Below are positions 34,372 through 44,215 of a DNA stretch of 64,000 nucleotides, in pieces (position 1 is the stretch's first letter; every line of letters begins with the position of its first letter). Made by a program: the position numbers and the translations under genes. Location of the stretch: positions 89,231 to 153,230 of the forward strand of contig JAEUIC010000028.1 in assembly GCA_016795285.1 (NCBI GenBank), read 5' to 3'. Origin of the DNA: Planctomycetota bacterium (GTDB lineage Bacteria; Planctomycetota; B15-G4; SIAN01). The notes under the pieces are model-generated. The model made no database searches. It was not told where the DNA came from and was given only the letters and a program-made list of their open reading frames with translations.

Positions 34372-35817
34372 TCACGCGATCAGGTCGTGCACCACTTCGC
34401 CGGCGACGTCGGTGAGGCGGAAGTAGCGGCCCTGGAAGAAGCGGGTGAGCCGCTCGTGGTCGATGCCGAGCAGGTGGAGCAGCGTGGCGTGGAGGTCGTG
34501 CACGTGCACGCCGCCCGACTCGATGTTGTAGCCGAACTCGTCGGTGCGACCGTGCGCGTAGCCGCCCTTCACGCCGCCGCCCGCCATCCAGGTCGAGAAG
34601 CAGCGCGGGTGGTGGTCGCGGCCGTAGTCGCCGCCGCTCATGCGCCCCTGGCAGTAGGCGGTGCGGCCGAACTCGCCACCCCACACCACCAGCGTGTCCT
34701 CGAGCAGCCCGCGCCGCGCGAGGTCGGTGACCAGCGCCGCCGACGCCTGATCGGTCGCCTTGCACTGGTTCGTGATGCCGCCCGGCAGCGAGCCGTGCTG
34801 GTCCCAGCCCTGATGGAAGAGCTGCACGAAGCGCACGCCGCGCTCGACGAGGCGGCGCGCGAGCAGGCAGTTGGCGGCGTAGGTGCCGGGCGTGCGGGCG
34901 GCCTCGCCGTAGAGCGCGAAGACCTCGTCGGGCTCGCCCGCCGTCGCGGTCGCCTCCGGAATGCTGGTCTGCATGCGGAACGCCATCTCCGCCTGCGCGA
35001 CGCGCGCCGCGAGGTCGGGATCGCCGGTCGCCGCCTGCTGCTCCCCATCGAGCGCGCGCAGCGTGTCGACCATCGCGCGGCGCGCCTCCTTCGAGACGCC
35101 GGCCGGATCGTCGAGGTAGAGGACCGGCTCGGCGCCGGCGCGGAACTGCACGCCGCCGTGGTCGCTCGGCAGGAAGCCCGAGCCCCAGAGGCGCGAATAG
35201 AGCGGCTGGTCGCGCGGCGCATCCTTCGAGACCAGCACGATGAAGGCGGGCAGCTCCTCGTTCAGGCTGCCGAGCCCGTAGGAGAGCCACGCGCCCATCG
35301 CGGGGCGGCCCGGCTGCTGGTGGCCGGTGCAGAAGAAGGTGATCGCCGGGTCGTGGTTGATCGCCTCGGTGTGCATCGAGCGGACTACGCAGAGCTGGTC
35401 GGCGAGCGCCGCGGTGTGGGGCAGCAGGTCGCTGATCCAGAGGCCGCTCGCGCCGCGCGGCCGGAAGTCGGTGAAGGAGCCGGCGAGCGGCAGCACCGCC
35501 TGGTTGCCGCTCATGCCGGTCAACCGCTGGCCGCGCCGCACCGAGTCGGGGAGCGGCTGCCCGTGCCGCTCGCGCAAGAGCGGCTTCCAGTCGAAGGTCT
35601 CCAAGTGCGACGGACCGCCCGACTGGAACAGGTAGATCACCCGCTTCGCCCGCGGCTTCCAGTGAGGCAACCGCAGCAGCGCGTCGCTTGCTTGCGCGGC
35701 GCTGCTGCGGGCGCCGGCGCCGAGCAGTTGCGGCAGCGCCAGCGAGGCGAGCGCGACGCGGCCGAGCGCGCGCGCCGACGAGCCGAGGAAATCGCGTCGA
35801 TCGAGCAGCGGGTTCAT
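34372..35817 (-). CDS. DUF1501 protein (Tat-exported, sulfatase-fold)
   Basis: 481 aa. The Tat-type N-terminus is LLDRRDFLGSSARALGRVALASL. DUF1501 hallmarks are KRVIYLFQSGGPSHLETFDWKP, GLWISDLLPHTAALAD, the HTEAINHDPAITFFCTGH segment, WDQHGSLP, and VVWGGEFGRTAYCQGR. The fold belongs to the alkaline-phosphatase superfamily, but the activity is unknown. The family is widespread in planctomycetes, nearly always beside a DUF1549/DUF1553 cytochrome, as here. ATG 35817 overlaps the stop of that upstream gene by 4 bases. It is convergent with the SUI1 gene, 39 bases away. Confidence 0.95.
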   Translation of the reverse strand: MNPLLDRRDFLGSSARALGRVALASLALPQLLGAGARSSAAQASDALLRLPHWKPRAKRVIYLFQSGGPSHLETFDWKPLLRERHGQPLPDSVRRGQRLTGMSGNQAVLPLAGSFTDFRPRGASGLWISDLLPHTAALADQLCVVRSMHTEAINHDPAITFFCTGHQQPGRPAMGAWLSYGLGSLNEELPAFIVLVSKDAPRDQPLYSRLWGSGFLPSDHGGVQFRAGAEPVLYLDDPAGVSKEARRAMVDTLRALDGEQQAATGDPDLAARVAQAEMAFRMQTSIPEATATAGEPDEVFALYGEAARTPGTYAANCLLARRLVERGVRFVQLFHQGWDQHGSLPGGITNQCKATDQASAALVTDLARRGLLEDTLVVWGGEFGRTAYCQGRMSGGDYGRDHHPRCFSTWMAGGGVKGGYAHGRTDEFGYNIESGGVHVHDLHATLLHLLGIDHERLTRFFQGRYFRLTDVAGEVVHDLIA

Positions 35818-38800
35818 CGCACCCTCGTCACGGCGTCGCACGCCAACATCGTGGAGCAGCAGAGCACGAGCGCGGCCTGCGCCGGGTCGGCCGTCGCCGG
35901 ATCGGCCACCTGCAGCAGCGCCGCGGCGGCCGCGCGATCCGCGGTGAACCGCGCGAGCTGCGTTTCGTGCAGCGCACGCAGCGCGGCGAGTTCGCCCGCC
36001 GTCGGCGCGCGAGCGGTGAGGCGCAGCCACGCGCGCGCGAGCGTTGCGTCGACGCGCTCCGGCCCTCTGCCGTCCGCTTCGGTGGCGACGCGGTGCGCCA
36101 GCGCGCGCGCCGCCTCGACGTAGACCGCGTCATTCCAGAGCACGAGCTGCTGCAGCGGCGTCTGCGTCGGCTGGCGGCGTGCGAGGCACTGCTCGCGGCT
36201 GCCGGCGTCGAACAGGAGGAGGTTCGGCGGCGGGGCGGTCCGCTTGCGGAAGGTGTAGAGGCTGCGCCGATGGGCGCCGTCGCCGCTGTCGGGCTGATAG
36301 GAGCCGGTCGCCCCCGCCTCCTCCCAGAGGCCCGGCGGCTGCCACGGCTTGGCGCTCGGCCCGCCGACCTTCTCGACCAGCAGCCCCGCGGCCAGCAGCG
36401 CCTGGTCGCGCACCATCTCGGCGCTGAGGCGCACCGCCGGCCCGCGCGAGAGGAGCTGGTTGTTCGGGTCGCTCGCGAGCTTCGCGGCGTCCGCGTGCGA
36501 CGACTGGCGGAAGGTCGCCGACAACACGAGGCGGCGCAGCAGCGCCTTCACGCGCCAGCCCGACTCGACGAAGTCGACCGCCAGCGCGTCGAGCAGCGGC
36601 TGGTGCAGCGGTCGCTCTCCTTGCGTGCCGAAGTTCTCCTGCGTCGGTACCAGTCCGCGCCCGAAGCAGAGGGCGACCAGCCGATTGACCGCGACCCGCG
36701 CCGCGAGCGGGTTAGCGGGCGAAGTGGTCCAGCGCGCGAGCCCGAGGCGATCGCGCGGCCAACTCGGATCGAAGGGGAGCAGCGCCGGAAGTGCGGCGTC
36801 GGGCTGCAACGGCCGCGTCCGATCGGGAGCGTCGTAGGCGCCGCGCAGCAGCGGGTAGGTGGGGCGCGGGTGGGCGCTCGCCTCCATCACCATGATCTCG
36901 GGCAGCGACTCGAGCAGCTCCTGCTCGGCGGCGCGCGCGGCGCGCAGCGCGGCGAAGGTGCGCGCCACTTCGCCGTCCTGCGCGGCGGCGAGCGCGCGCA
37001 GCGCCGGCGCATCGGCGGCGAGCAGCTCCGCACGCTGCGCCGCGAAGCGGCCGGGCGCGTGGAGCTCCGCCACTTCGAGCGCGCAGAGCTCGCGATCGAA
37101 GAGCTGCAGCTCGTCGGCGGCGCCGCCGGCGAGGCCGAGGTCGCGGTCCCGGAAGCCGATCTGCAGCGTGCGCCACGGCGTCGGCCCGTCGAGGTGGTCG
37201 CGCACGACCTCGGTCGCCACCCGTTCGCCGTCGAAGTAGAGCGCGAGGCCGGCGGCGCGCGACGAGCCGTCGTAGGTGGCGACGACGTCGACGAAGCGGC
37301 CGAGCGGGAACGGTTCGATCGTGCGGATCGCCGCCGCCGAGCCGGGCCAGAGGTGGAGCACCTGCCACGAGAGGCGCCCCTCCTCGATCAGCAGCTGCAC
37401 GCCCTGCTGGTCGCTCTCGATGGTGAAGTGGCTGGTGTGCAGCACCGTCGCGCGCGCCTTCGTGTCGGGGCAGGAGAGGTGGAGGCGGATCGAGAGCGGA
37501 TCGCAGCGGCGGAACGGCTTCCAGTCGCCGAAGCTCGGGCCGCGATCGCCGTCGAGCGCCGTCGCGTTGCCGCTCGGGCCGGGCGCGCCACCGTCGAGCG
37601 GCTCGTGGCGAGTCGGTGGCGGGACGACCAGCGTCGGCGGCGCGGCGCCCGCGGCCGCCAGCTCTGCTGCGAACCGCTCGCGCGCGCTCGCCTGCGCGGC
37701 GGCGACGGCGCGTGCGTGGTCGGCCTCCGCAGCGGCCACCGCTGCGCTGCGCCGCGCGAGCTCCGCCTCCTGCTCGGCCGTCGGCAGCCGCAGCGCGGGG
37801 CGCGGCGTCGCGCCGGTCGCGTAGGGGTAGCTGCCCGCCTCGTCGATCGCGCCGAAGAAGGCGGTGAGCCGCGCGAAGTCGACCTGCGCGATCGGGTCGT
37901 ACTTGTGGTCGTGGCAGCGCGCGCACTCGAGCGTCAACCCGAGGAACGCGGTGCCATAGGTCGTGACCCGATCGGCGAGGTGCTCCTGGCGGAACTCCTC
38001 GTCGATCGAGCCGCCCTCGTTGGTCTGGCGGTGCAGCCGGTTGAACGCGGTGGCGAGCCGCTGCGCGCGCGTCGCGTCGGGCAACAGGTCGCCGGCGAGC
38101 TGCTCGGTGATGAACTGGTCGTACGGGAGGTCGCGCTGGAAGGCGTCGATCAGCCAATCGCGCCACGCGAACGTGCGGCACTCCCAGTCGCTCTGGTAGC
38201 CGAAGGTGTCGGCGTAGCGGGCGACGTCGAGCCAGTCGGCAGCGAGCCGCTCGCCGTAGCGCGGCGACGCGAGCAGCCGATCGACCTGCTTCTCGTAGGC
38301 GTCGGGCGCTCCGTCGGCGGCGAAGGAGGCGAGCTCCTCGGGCGTCGGCGGCAGGCCGTTCAGCGCGAAGCTCGCGCGCCGCAGCCACGTGGCGCGATCG
38401 GCCTCGGGCGCCGGCGCGAGCCCTTCCTGCGCGAGGCGCGCGAAGACGTGGGCGTCGAGCGGGTCGCGCGACCAGGCATCGATCCGCTGGCGCGTGGCGG
38501 CATCGGGAACCGCCGGTTCGACGCGCTGCGGCGGCGCGAACGCCCAGTGGGTCGCGTAGTCGGCGCCCGCCTCGATCCAGCGCAGCAGCAGCGCCCGCTC
38601 CGATTCGGCGAGCGGCCGCGGGAAGTCGGCGGGCGGCATCACGCGCCGCTCGTCGTCGCCGGCGATGCGGCGCGCCATCTCGCTCTTCGCGAGGTCGCCC
38701 GGCACGATCGCGTGGCGACCGCTCTTCAGCAGCGCGCGCGCGCCGTCCGCGGTGTCGAGCCGCAGCCCGCGCTTGCGGGTCGACTCGTCGGGCCCGTGGC

Positions 38801-38951
38801 AGAGGAAGCAGCGATCGGCCAGCAGCGGCAGCACGTCGCGCTGGAAGTCGGGCGGCGCCTCGCCGTGCGGCGCCGGCCGCGCGAGCGCCGTCGGCGCGAG
38901 CAGCAGCGCCACGGCGACGACCCGCGATGGTGCGAAGCGGATCCGGCTCAT
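35814..38951 (-). CDS. PSCyt1-DUF1549-LamG-DUF1553 planctomycete cytochrome
   Basis: 1045 aa with a signal peptide (VVAVALLLAPTALARPA). A PSCyt1 domain holds one CxxCH haem site (DRCFLCHGPDE). DUF1549 follows (ESERALLLRWIEAGADYATHWAF; WLDVARYADTFGYQSDWE). A concanavalin/LamG-type insert lies at about 480-640 (SIRLHLSCPDTKARATVLHTSHF; GLALYFDGERVATEVV). DUF1553 occupies the C-terminus (LVLSATFRQSSHAD; SLYTFRKRTAPPPNLLLFDAGSRE; TPLQQLVLWNDAVYVEAARAL). It is a periplasmic partner of the DUF1501 protein. The biochemical role of this pair is unproven; polysaccharide handling is often supposed. Confidence 0.94.
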   Translation of the reverse strand: MSRIRFAPSRVVAVALLLAPTALARPAPHGEAPPDFQRDVLPLLADRCFLCHGPDESTRKRGLRLDTADGARALLKSGRHAIVPGDLAKSEMARRIAGDDERRVMPPADFPRPLAESERALLLRWIEAGADYATHWAFAPPQRVEPAVPDAATRQRIDAWSRDPLDAHVFARLAQEGLAPAPEADRATWLRRASFALNGLPPTPEELASFAADGAPDAYEKQVDRLLASPRYGERLAADWLDVARYADTFGYQSDWECRTFAWRDWLIDAFQRDLPYDQFITEQLAGDLLPDATRAQRLATAFNRLHRQTNEGGSIDEEFRQEHLADRVTTYGTAFLGLTLECARCHDHKYDPIAQVDFARLTAFFGAIDEAGSYPYATGATPRPALRLPTAEQEAELARRSAAVAAAEADHARAVAAAQASARERFAAELAAAGAAPPTLVVPPPTRHEPLDGGAPGPSGNATALDGDRGPSFGDWKPFRRCDPLSIRLHLSCPDTKARATVLHTSHFTIESDQQGVQLLIEEGRLSWQVLHLWPGSAAAIRTIEPFPLGRFVDVVATYDGSSRAAGLALYFDGERVATEVVRDHLDGPTPWRTLQIGFRDRDLGLAGGAADELQLFDRELCALEVAELHAPGRFAAQRAELLAADAPALRALAAAQDGEVARTFAALRAARAAEQELLESLPEIMVMEASAHPRPTYPLLRGAYDAPDRTRPLQPDAALPALLPFDPSWPRDRLGLARWTTSPANPLAARVAVNRLVALCFGRGLVPTQENFGTQGERPLHQPLLDALAVDFVESGWRVKALLRRLVLSATFRQSSHADAAKLASDPNNQLLSRGPAVRLSAEMVRDQALLAAGLLVEKVGGPSAKPWQPPGLWEEAGATGSYQPDSGDGAHRRSLYTFRKRTAPPPNLLLFDAGSREQCLARRQPTQTPLQQLVLWNDAVYVEAARALAHRVATEADGRGPERVDATLARAWLRLTARAPTAGELAALRALHETQLARFTADRAAAAALLQVADPATADPAQAALVLCCSTMLACDAVTRVR

Positions 38952-38999
38952 CGACTCCTCGCGAAGCGGCGCGCGCGACCTGATCGCGCGCCGGGCGCG

Positions 39000-39005
39000 A
39001 TGGTA
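39000..39005 (-). promoter_or_regulatory. -10-type box TACCAT of the DUF1549/DUF1501 operon
   Basis: The minus strand reads GGCG-TACCAT-CGCGCC, 48 bases before the ATG at 38951. It is divergent from an identical hexamer at 39053-39058. Confidence 0.4.
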
Positions 39006-39052
39006 CGCCGCGCGCCGCGTCGCCGCAGCGTCGAAGCGGCCGTGCGCAGCGC

Positions 39053-39058
39053 TACCAT
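39053..39058 (+). promoter_or_regulatory. -10-type box TACCAT of the M13 peptidase gene
   Basis: GCGC-TACCAT-CGCCGCC lies 32 bases upstream of ATG 39091. It forms a symmetrical divergent pair with 39000-39005. Confidence 0.4.
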
Positions 39059-39090
39059 CGCCGCCCTCCACCGTCCCCGCGGAGCTCGCG

Positions 39091-41154
39091 ATGGAACGCC
39101 GTCTCGCCGTCCCTCTCCTGTTCGCCGTCGCCGCGTGCGGCGCGCCCGAACGGGAGCTCGCCCGTCCCGCGCGCGTCGTCTTCGAGCCGCTCGCCGCCGA
39201 CGACTTGCTGGCCGCGAACCTCGACCGCTCGGTCGACCCGGGCGCCGACTTCTTCCAGTACGCCAACGGCGGCTGGATGAAGCGCTCGCCGATCCCGGCC
39301 AGCGAGGCGGCGTGGACCATCGGCCACCTCGTCAACGAGGAGCTCTACGCCATCAAGCGCGCGCTGAACGAGCAGGCGGCGCGCGCGAGCGCAGCGGCCG
39401 GCAGCGACGAGCAGAAGCTCGGCGACTTCTGGACGGCGGCGATGGACGAGGCGCGCTGCGATGCGCTCGGCGCCAAGCCGCTCGCCGCGTGGTTCGCCAA
39501 GATCGAGGCGATCGGCGACGCCGCCGGCGCGGTGGCGGTCGCGAACGAGCTGCAACAGATCGGCGTCGAGGCGTTCTGGTCGCTCTACCTCGGGCAGGAT
39601 CCGAAGCAGAGTGACGTGATCGCGGTGCAGCTCTACCAGGGCGGGCTCGGCCTGCCGGAGCGCGACTACTACTTCAACGAGGAGGCGGGCATCGCCGCGG
39701 CGCGCGCCGAGTACCCGCGCCACGCCGCGCGGCTGCTGCAGCTGCTCGGCCGGCCGGAGGCGGAGGCGGCGGCGGCGGGCGACGCCTTGCTGCGCTTCGA
39801 GACGGCGCTCGCGCAGGCGAGCAAGCCGCTCGAGGCGCTGCGCGATCCCTACGCCAACTACCACAAGATGGGCGTGGCGAGCTTCCGCGAGCAGGCGCCG
39901 CACCTCGACCTGCGCGCGCTGCTCGACGCGCATGGGCTGGCGGCGGCGCAGGAGTGCATCGTCGGGCAGCCCGAGTTCTTCGTCGCGCTCGACGCGCTGC
40001 TGCAGGCGACGCCGGTCGCGGAGCTGAAGGACTACCTGCGCGTCCACCTGCTCCACGAGTACGCCGCGTTCCTCGGCCGCGACTTCGACGCCGAGCACTT
40101 CGCCTTCTACGGCCGCACGCTGCAGGGGGCGAAGGAGCAGCGGCCGCGCTGGAAGCGGGTGCTCGACGCGCAGGAGCGCGCGATGGGGATGGTGGTCGGC
40201 AAGCTCTTCGTGCGCGACCACTTCCCGGCGCGCACCAAGCAGCGCTACGTCGACCTCGTCGAGGCGATCCGCGCCACCTACCGCGAGCACATCGTCGCGC
40301 TCGACTGGATGAGCGCCGCGACCAAGGAGAAGGCGCTCGCCAAGCTCGACACCATGAAGAAGAAGGTCGGCTATCCCGACCACTGGAAGGACATGAGCGC
40401 GCTGGTGGTGGGGCGCGAGAGCTTCGCGGCCAACATGCTCCACGCGGCGCGCTTCGAGTTCGCCGACGCGGTGGCGAAGTTCGGCAAGCCGGTCGACCGC
40501 GGCGAGTGGGAGATGACGCCGCAGACCTACAACGCCTACTACAACCCGTCGAACAACGAGATCGTGCTGCCGGCCGGCATCTTCCTCATCCCCGGTCTCG
40601 AGGACGACGACGCCGACGACGCGCTGGTCTACGGCTACGCGGGCGCCAGCACGATCGGCCACGAGATCACCCACGGCTTCGACGACACCGGCCGGCAGTT
40701 CGACGCGGAGGGCAACCTCGCCGACTGGTGGACCGCCGAGGATGCGGCGCAGTTCAACGCGCGCGCGCAGGTGATGGTCGAGCAGTTCGACGCCTACGAG
40801 CCGCTGCCGGGCCTGCACATCAACGGCGAGGCGACGCTCGGCGAGAACATCGCCGACTTCGGCGGCGTGGTGCTCGGCTTCGATGCGTTCCGGAAGACCG
40901 CGCAGTACCGCGAAGGGCGCGCGATCGCCGGCCTCACGCCGGCGCAGCGCTACTTCCTCGGCTACGCGCTCGGCTGGCTCGGCCACTCGCGCGACGAGCG
41001 GCTCCGCCAGCAGCTCCTCTCCGACGTCCATTCGCCGGCCAAGTGGCGCGTGAACGGGCCGTTCGCCAACGTGCCCGAGTTCTTCGCCGCCTTCGAGGTG
41101 GGCCCGGGCGACGCGATGTGGCGCAGCGAGGAGCAGCGCGTCCGCATCTGGTAG
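39091..41154 (+). CDS. M13 (neprilysin-family) metallopeptidase lipoprotein
   Basis: 687 aa, a full-length M13 enzyme. A lipobox (LLFAVAAC) sets the anchor Cys near residue 16. The family N-terminus is clear (SVDPGADFFQYANGGWMKRSPIP). The catalytic region has NAYYNPSNNEIVLPAG (substrate-binding Asn-Ala-Tyr), the zinc motif HEITHGFDDTGR, the third ligand in GENIADFGGV and the C-terminal MWRSEEQRVRIW. It cleaves small peptides outside the cytoplasm. It stands alone, with GGAG upstream and the next gene 156 bases away. Confidence 0.95.
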   Translation: MERRLAVPLLFAVAACGAPERELARPARVVFEPLAADDLLAANLDRSVDPGADFFQYANGGWMKRSPIPASEAAWTIGHLVNEELYAIKRALNEQAARASAAAGSDEQKLGDFWTAAMDEARCDALGAKPLAAWFAKIEAIGDAAGAVAVANELQQIGVEAFWSLYLGQDPKQSDVIAVQLYQGGLGLPERDYYFNEEAGIAAARAEYPRHAARLLQLLGRPEAEAAAAGDALLRFETALAQASKPLEALRDPYANYHKMGVASFREQAPHLDLRALLDAHGLAAAQECIVGQPEFFVALDALLQATPVAELKDYLRVHLLHEYAAFLGRDFDAEHFAFYGRTLQGAKEQRPRWKRVLDAQERAMGMVVGKLFVRDHFPARTKQRYVDLVEAIRATYREHIVALDWMSAATKEKALAKLDTMKKKVGYPDHWKDMSALVVGRESFAANMLHAARFEFADAVAKFGKPVDRGEWEMTPQTYNAYYNPSNNEIVLPAGIFLIPGLEDDDADDALVYGYAGASTIGHEITHGFDDTGRQFDAEGNLADWWTAEDAAQFNARAQVMVEQFDAYEPLPGLHINGEATLGENIADFGGVVLGFDAFRKTAQYREGRAIAGLTPAQRYFLGYALGWLGHSRDERLRQQLLSDVHSPAKWRVNGPFANVPEFFAAFEVGPGDAMWRSEEQRVRIW

Positions 41155-41239
41155 CGCGGCGCCACGAGCGCGCCGTCATCCTCGCGTCATCTGCCGAGCT
41201 CGGGCGCGGCCGGACGACGCGCGGCTCGCGGCGCAGGGC

Positions 41240-41245
41240 TATCTT
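41240..41245 (+). promoter_or_regulatory. -10-type box TATCTT of the HEAT-like gene
   Basis: AGGGC-TATCTT-CCGAGCC lies 65 bases before ATG 41311. The preceding 41155-41239 stretch has no other recognisable signal. Confidence 0.4.
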
Positions 41246-41310
41246 CCGAGCCGCCTCGCCGGTGGCCGCCACGCCGCGAGCGCGTTCGTCGTCGCGAAGG
41301 AGAGGGTGCG

Positions 41311-42300
41311 ATGGTCGCATGGCTGCTCGCGTTCTGCCTCGCGTGGCTCGGCGCCGCGCAGGAGTGTCCCGACTGCAAGCCGACGACGCCGTGCGGCGTC
41401 CACCAGAAGGCGGAGAGCGAGGCGCTCGCCGCCTTCGCCGCGAAGCTCAAGTCGAAGGATCCCTTCGAGCGCAGCGCGGCGCTCGGGCAGATCGCCGAGC
41501 TCGACGGCGCGCGGCCGTTCGGGCCGTCGACCGACGCGGCGAAGCTGGTCGCCAGCGCGCTCGATGACGAGAAGGTCGTGGTGCGCCAGGAGGCGGCGAA
41601 GCGGCTCGCGGGGATGCACGCCGACGTCGCGCTGCCGGCGCTGCTCGGCGCGCTCGAGGCGACCACCAAGGAGCTCGCGAAGCTGCCTTCGGGGCGCGGT
41701 GATTGGGGCGGCGGCGGCGGACGCGGCGGGCCCGGTGGCGGAGCGGGCGGGGGCGGGCCGGGAGGCGGCGGGCCGGGTGGTGGCGGAGGCGGCGGTCGCG
41801 GCGGGGCGGGCGGTGGCGGGGGGGCTCCCGAGGACGGGAAGCCCGAAGATCCGAAAGTCCTCGAGCGGCGCAAGCTGCGCGAGGAGTTGAACGGCCTCTC
41901 GCTCGAGATCGTGAACGGGCTCGCGCCGCTGCCCGACGATCGCACCGTGGTCGCGCTCGCCGAGCTGCTGCCGACGCTCTCGCGCTGGAACGAGGCGCTG
42001 CTCGGCGCGACGGTCGACGGGCTGCTGCGCCATGGCGCGCGCAAGGGGGCCGAAGCGGTGGTCGCCAAGCTGAACGGCGCGCCGATCGGCGAAGGGCGCT
42101 TCGGCGGTCCCGATCCGACCGGTCCGGCGCTACGCGAGGCGCTCGCCAAGTCGGCGCTGAAGCAGGGCGCCGAGCCGCTCCCCGACTGGAGCACCGAGGA
42201 GAAGCAGGACTGGGACAAGTGGTTCGCGAAGAACCAGAAGCACTACGTGGCGAAGCTCGGCAAGTGGACGATCGCGTCGCAGCGAGCGGCGAAGAGCTGA
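41311..42300 (+). CDS. Secreted HEAT-like protein with poly-glycine linker
   Basis: 329 aa. A signal peptide (WLLAFCLAWLGAAQ) is followed by a Cys motif (CPDCKPTTPC). Residues about 35-125 look like two or three HEAT repeats (FERSAALGQIAELD; VVRQEAAKRLAGMHADVALPALLGALEA). Residues about 131-171 are almost pure Gly with a few Pro/Arg/Ala. The C-terminal ~155 residues are helical and charged, ending W-FAKNQKHYVAKLGKWT. It has AGGAGAGG before the ATG. The function is unknown; the two helical lobes joined by a flexible Gly hinge suggest a periplasmic scaffold. Confidence 0.78.
   Translation: MVAWLLAFCLAWLGAAQECPDCKPTTPCGVHQKAESEALAAFAAKLKSKDPFERSAALGQIAELDGARPFGPSTDAAKLVASALDDEKVVVRQEAAKRLAGMHADVALPALLGALEATTKELAKLPSGRGDWGGGGGRGGPGGGAGGGGPGGGGPGGGGGGGRGGAGGGGGAPEDGKPEDPKVLERRKLREELNGLSLEIVNGLAPLPDDRTVVALAELLPTLSRWNEALLGATVDGLLRHGARKGAEAVVAKLNGAPIGEGRFGGPDPTGPALREALAKSALKQGAEPLPDWSTEEKQDWDKWFAKNQKHYVAKLGKWTIASQRAAKS
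41703..41828 (+). repeat. GGN-rich low-complexity tract coding for poly-glycine
   Basis: About 125 bases of imperfect GGC/GGG/GGT repeats encode the Gly-rich hinge of the HEAT-like protein. The tract is likely length-variable between strains and is prone to sequencing error. Confidence 0.8.
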
Positions 42301-42355
42301 CACGCGCCGCCGCGAGCTGCGGCGCGCGCGCGACGGCCTTCCGGCGGAGGGGTGG

Positions 42356-44215
42356 ATGGCGACGACCGAGCAGGTGAGCGAAGCGGAGTGGCTCCGTTCG
42401 GTCCATCGCCCCGACCTCCCGCAGCTCACCGCGCGCGCCATCGCCGGCGGCATCCTGCTCGGCGCGGTGATGTGCCTGTCGAACCTCTACGTCTTCTTCA
42501 AGACCGGCTGGTCGATGGGCGTCACCATCACCGCCGGCATCCTCGCCTTCGCGCTCTTCAAGGGGCTCGCTGCGCTGCGCTTCGGGCGGCCGCTCACCCT
42601 GCTCGAGAACAACGCGCTCACGACCGTGGCGTCGGGCGCCGGCTACATGACCGGCGGCGGCAACATGGCGGCGTGGGGCGCGCTGCTGATGGTGATCGCC
42701 GCGGCGAGCGGTCCCGAGGCCGATCCCGCGCTCGGCGCGCCGCCGCCGATCCCGGCGACGCTGCCGATGATCCTCTGGTTCGCGCTGATCGCGGCGCTCG
42801 GCGTCTTCTGCGCCATCCCGATCAAGCGGCAGCTGATCAACCAGGAGGGGCTCGCCTTCCCGACCGGCACCGCGACGGCCGAGACGCTGCAGACGGTGCA
42901 CGGCAGCGGCGGCGGTGAAGGGGCCGTCAAGGCGAAGGCACTGATGTGGGGCGCCCTCTTCGCGGCCGCGCTCGGGTGGTTGCGCGAGGCGAAGGCGGCG
43001 TGGATGCCGTTCAACATCCCCGCCAAGATCCCGCTGCCCTTCGAGATCGCAGGGCGCAAGGCGGCCGAGTGGACGCTCGACCTCAAGGCGGAGGTGGTGC
43101 TGGTCGGCGCCGGCGCGCTGATGAGCTTCCGGACCGCGTGGTCGCTCTTGCTCGGCAGCCTGCTCACCTACGGCGTGCTCGCGCCGGCGATGGTGGCCGA
43201 CGGGGTGATCGCCAAGGTCGACTACAAGACGATCGCCGGCTGGACCGTGTGGCCCGGCGCGTCGCTGCTGGTCGCGGCGGGGCTCACCTCGTTCCTGCTC
43301 GACTGGAAGAGCGTGAAGCGCAGCTTCAGCGGACTCGGCGCCGCGTTCGGCGGCAAGAAGGGGCCGCCGGAGCCGATCGACGCGGTCGAGTGCCCGGCGT
43401 GGTGGTTCCCGGCCGGCTTCGTGCTGCTCGGGCCGATCGTGGTGGTGCTGATGGGGCAGCTCTTCGCGATCCCGTGGGGAGCCTGCGTCGTCGCGGTGCC
43501 GCTCGCCATCGTGATGGGGTTCGTCGCGGCGCGCGTGACGGGCGAGACCGACGTCACGCCGACCAAGGCGCTCGGCCCGGTCACGCAGATCGTCTACGGC
43601 GCGCTTTCGCCCGGCAACCTCGCCGGCAACATCATGAGCGCCAACGTGACCGGCGGCATCGGGCTCCACGCCGCCGACCTGCTCACCACGCAGAAGACCG
43701 GCTGGCTGCTCGGCGGCAGCCCGCGCGTGCAGTTCTTCGCGCAGCTGATCGGCGTGGGCGTCGGCGCGGTGCTGATCGTGCCGGCGTTCAACCTGCTGAT
43801 CCCCGATCCGTCGCTGCTCGGCGGCGAGGAGTGGCCGGCGCCGAGCTGCCTCGTCTGGGCGGGCGTCTCGAAGGCCTTCTCGGCCGGCCTCTCCGCGCTC
43901 CACTCGACCTCGAAGGTGGCGATCGCGGTCGGTCTCTCGCTCGGCGTCGCGCTGGCGCTGCTCGAGAAGTGGGCGCCGAAGAGGGTGAAGCCGTTCGTGC
44001 CGTCGGCGTCGGGCCTCGGCATCGCGATGGTGATCCCGGGCGGCAACGGCCTCGCGATGTTCCTCGGCGGGCTGCTCGCCGAGATCGCGCGCCGCAAGTT
44101 CCCGCTGCAGGGGGAGCCGCGCATCGTGCCGATCGCCTCGGGGTTGATCGCCGGCGAGAGCTTGATGGGGGTCTTCACGACCGTGCTCAAGGTGGGCGGC
44201 GTGCTGGCGATGTGA
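42356..44215 (+). CDS. OPT-family oligopeptide transporter
   Basis: 619 aa with about 14 membrane segments and a well-placed GGAGG 5 bases before ATG 42356. Family features are RAIAGGILLGAVMCLSNLYVFFKTGWSMGV near the N-terminus, the conserved TTVASGAGYMTGGGNMAAWG, INQEGLAFPTGTATAETLQTVHG, and the C-terminal VPSASGLGIAMVIPGGNGLAMFLGG and PIASGLIAGESLMGV. Bacterial OPT proteins import peptides or metal-chelate complexes by proton symport. A cytoplasmic loop around residues 320-345 (SVKRSFSGLGAAFGGKKGP) is basic. It has no operon partner of obvious relation, though peptide import would fit the secreted peptidases nearby. Confidence 0.93.
   Translation: MATTEQVSEAEWLRSVHRPDLPQLTARAIAGGILLGAVMCLSNLYVFFKTGWSMGVTITAGILAFALFKGLAALRFGRPLTLLENNALTTVASGAGYMTGGGNMAAWGALLMVIAAASGPEADPALGAPPPIPATLPMILWFALIAALGVFCAIPIKRQLINQEGLAFPTGTATAETLQTVHGSGGGEGAVKAKALMWGALFAAALGWLREAKAAWMPFNIPAKIPLPFEIAGRKAAEWTLDLKAEVVLVGAGALMSFRTAWSLLLGSLLTYGVLAPAMVADGVIAKVDYKTIAGWTVWPGASLLVAAGLTSFLLDWKSVKRSFSGLGAAFGGKKGPPEPIDAVECPAWWFPAGFVLLGPIVVVLMGQLFAIPWGACVVAVPLAIVMGFVAARVTGETDVTPTKALGPVTQIVYGALSPGNLAGNIMSANVTGGIGLHAADLLTTQKTGWLLGGSPRVQFFAQLIGVGVGAVLIVPAFNLLIPDPSLLGGEEWPAPSCLVWAGVSKAFSAGLSALHSTSKVAIAVGLSLGVALALLEKWAPKRVKPFVPSASGLGIAMVIPGGNGLAMFLGGLLAEIARRKFPLQGEPRIVPIASGLIAGESLMGVFTTVLKVGGVLAM

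Noticed and set aside
34372..38951. DUF1501/DUF1549 pair as a novel system
   Set aside because: It is a well-known planctomycete gene pair with typical architecture. It is useful for taxonomy, not new, though its biochemical role is open.
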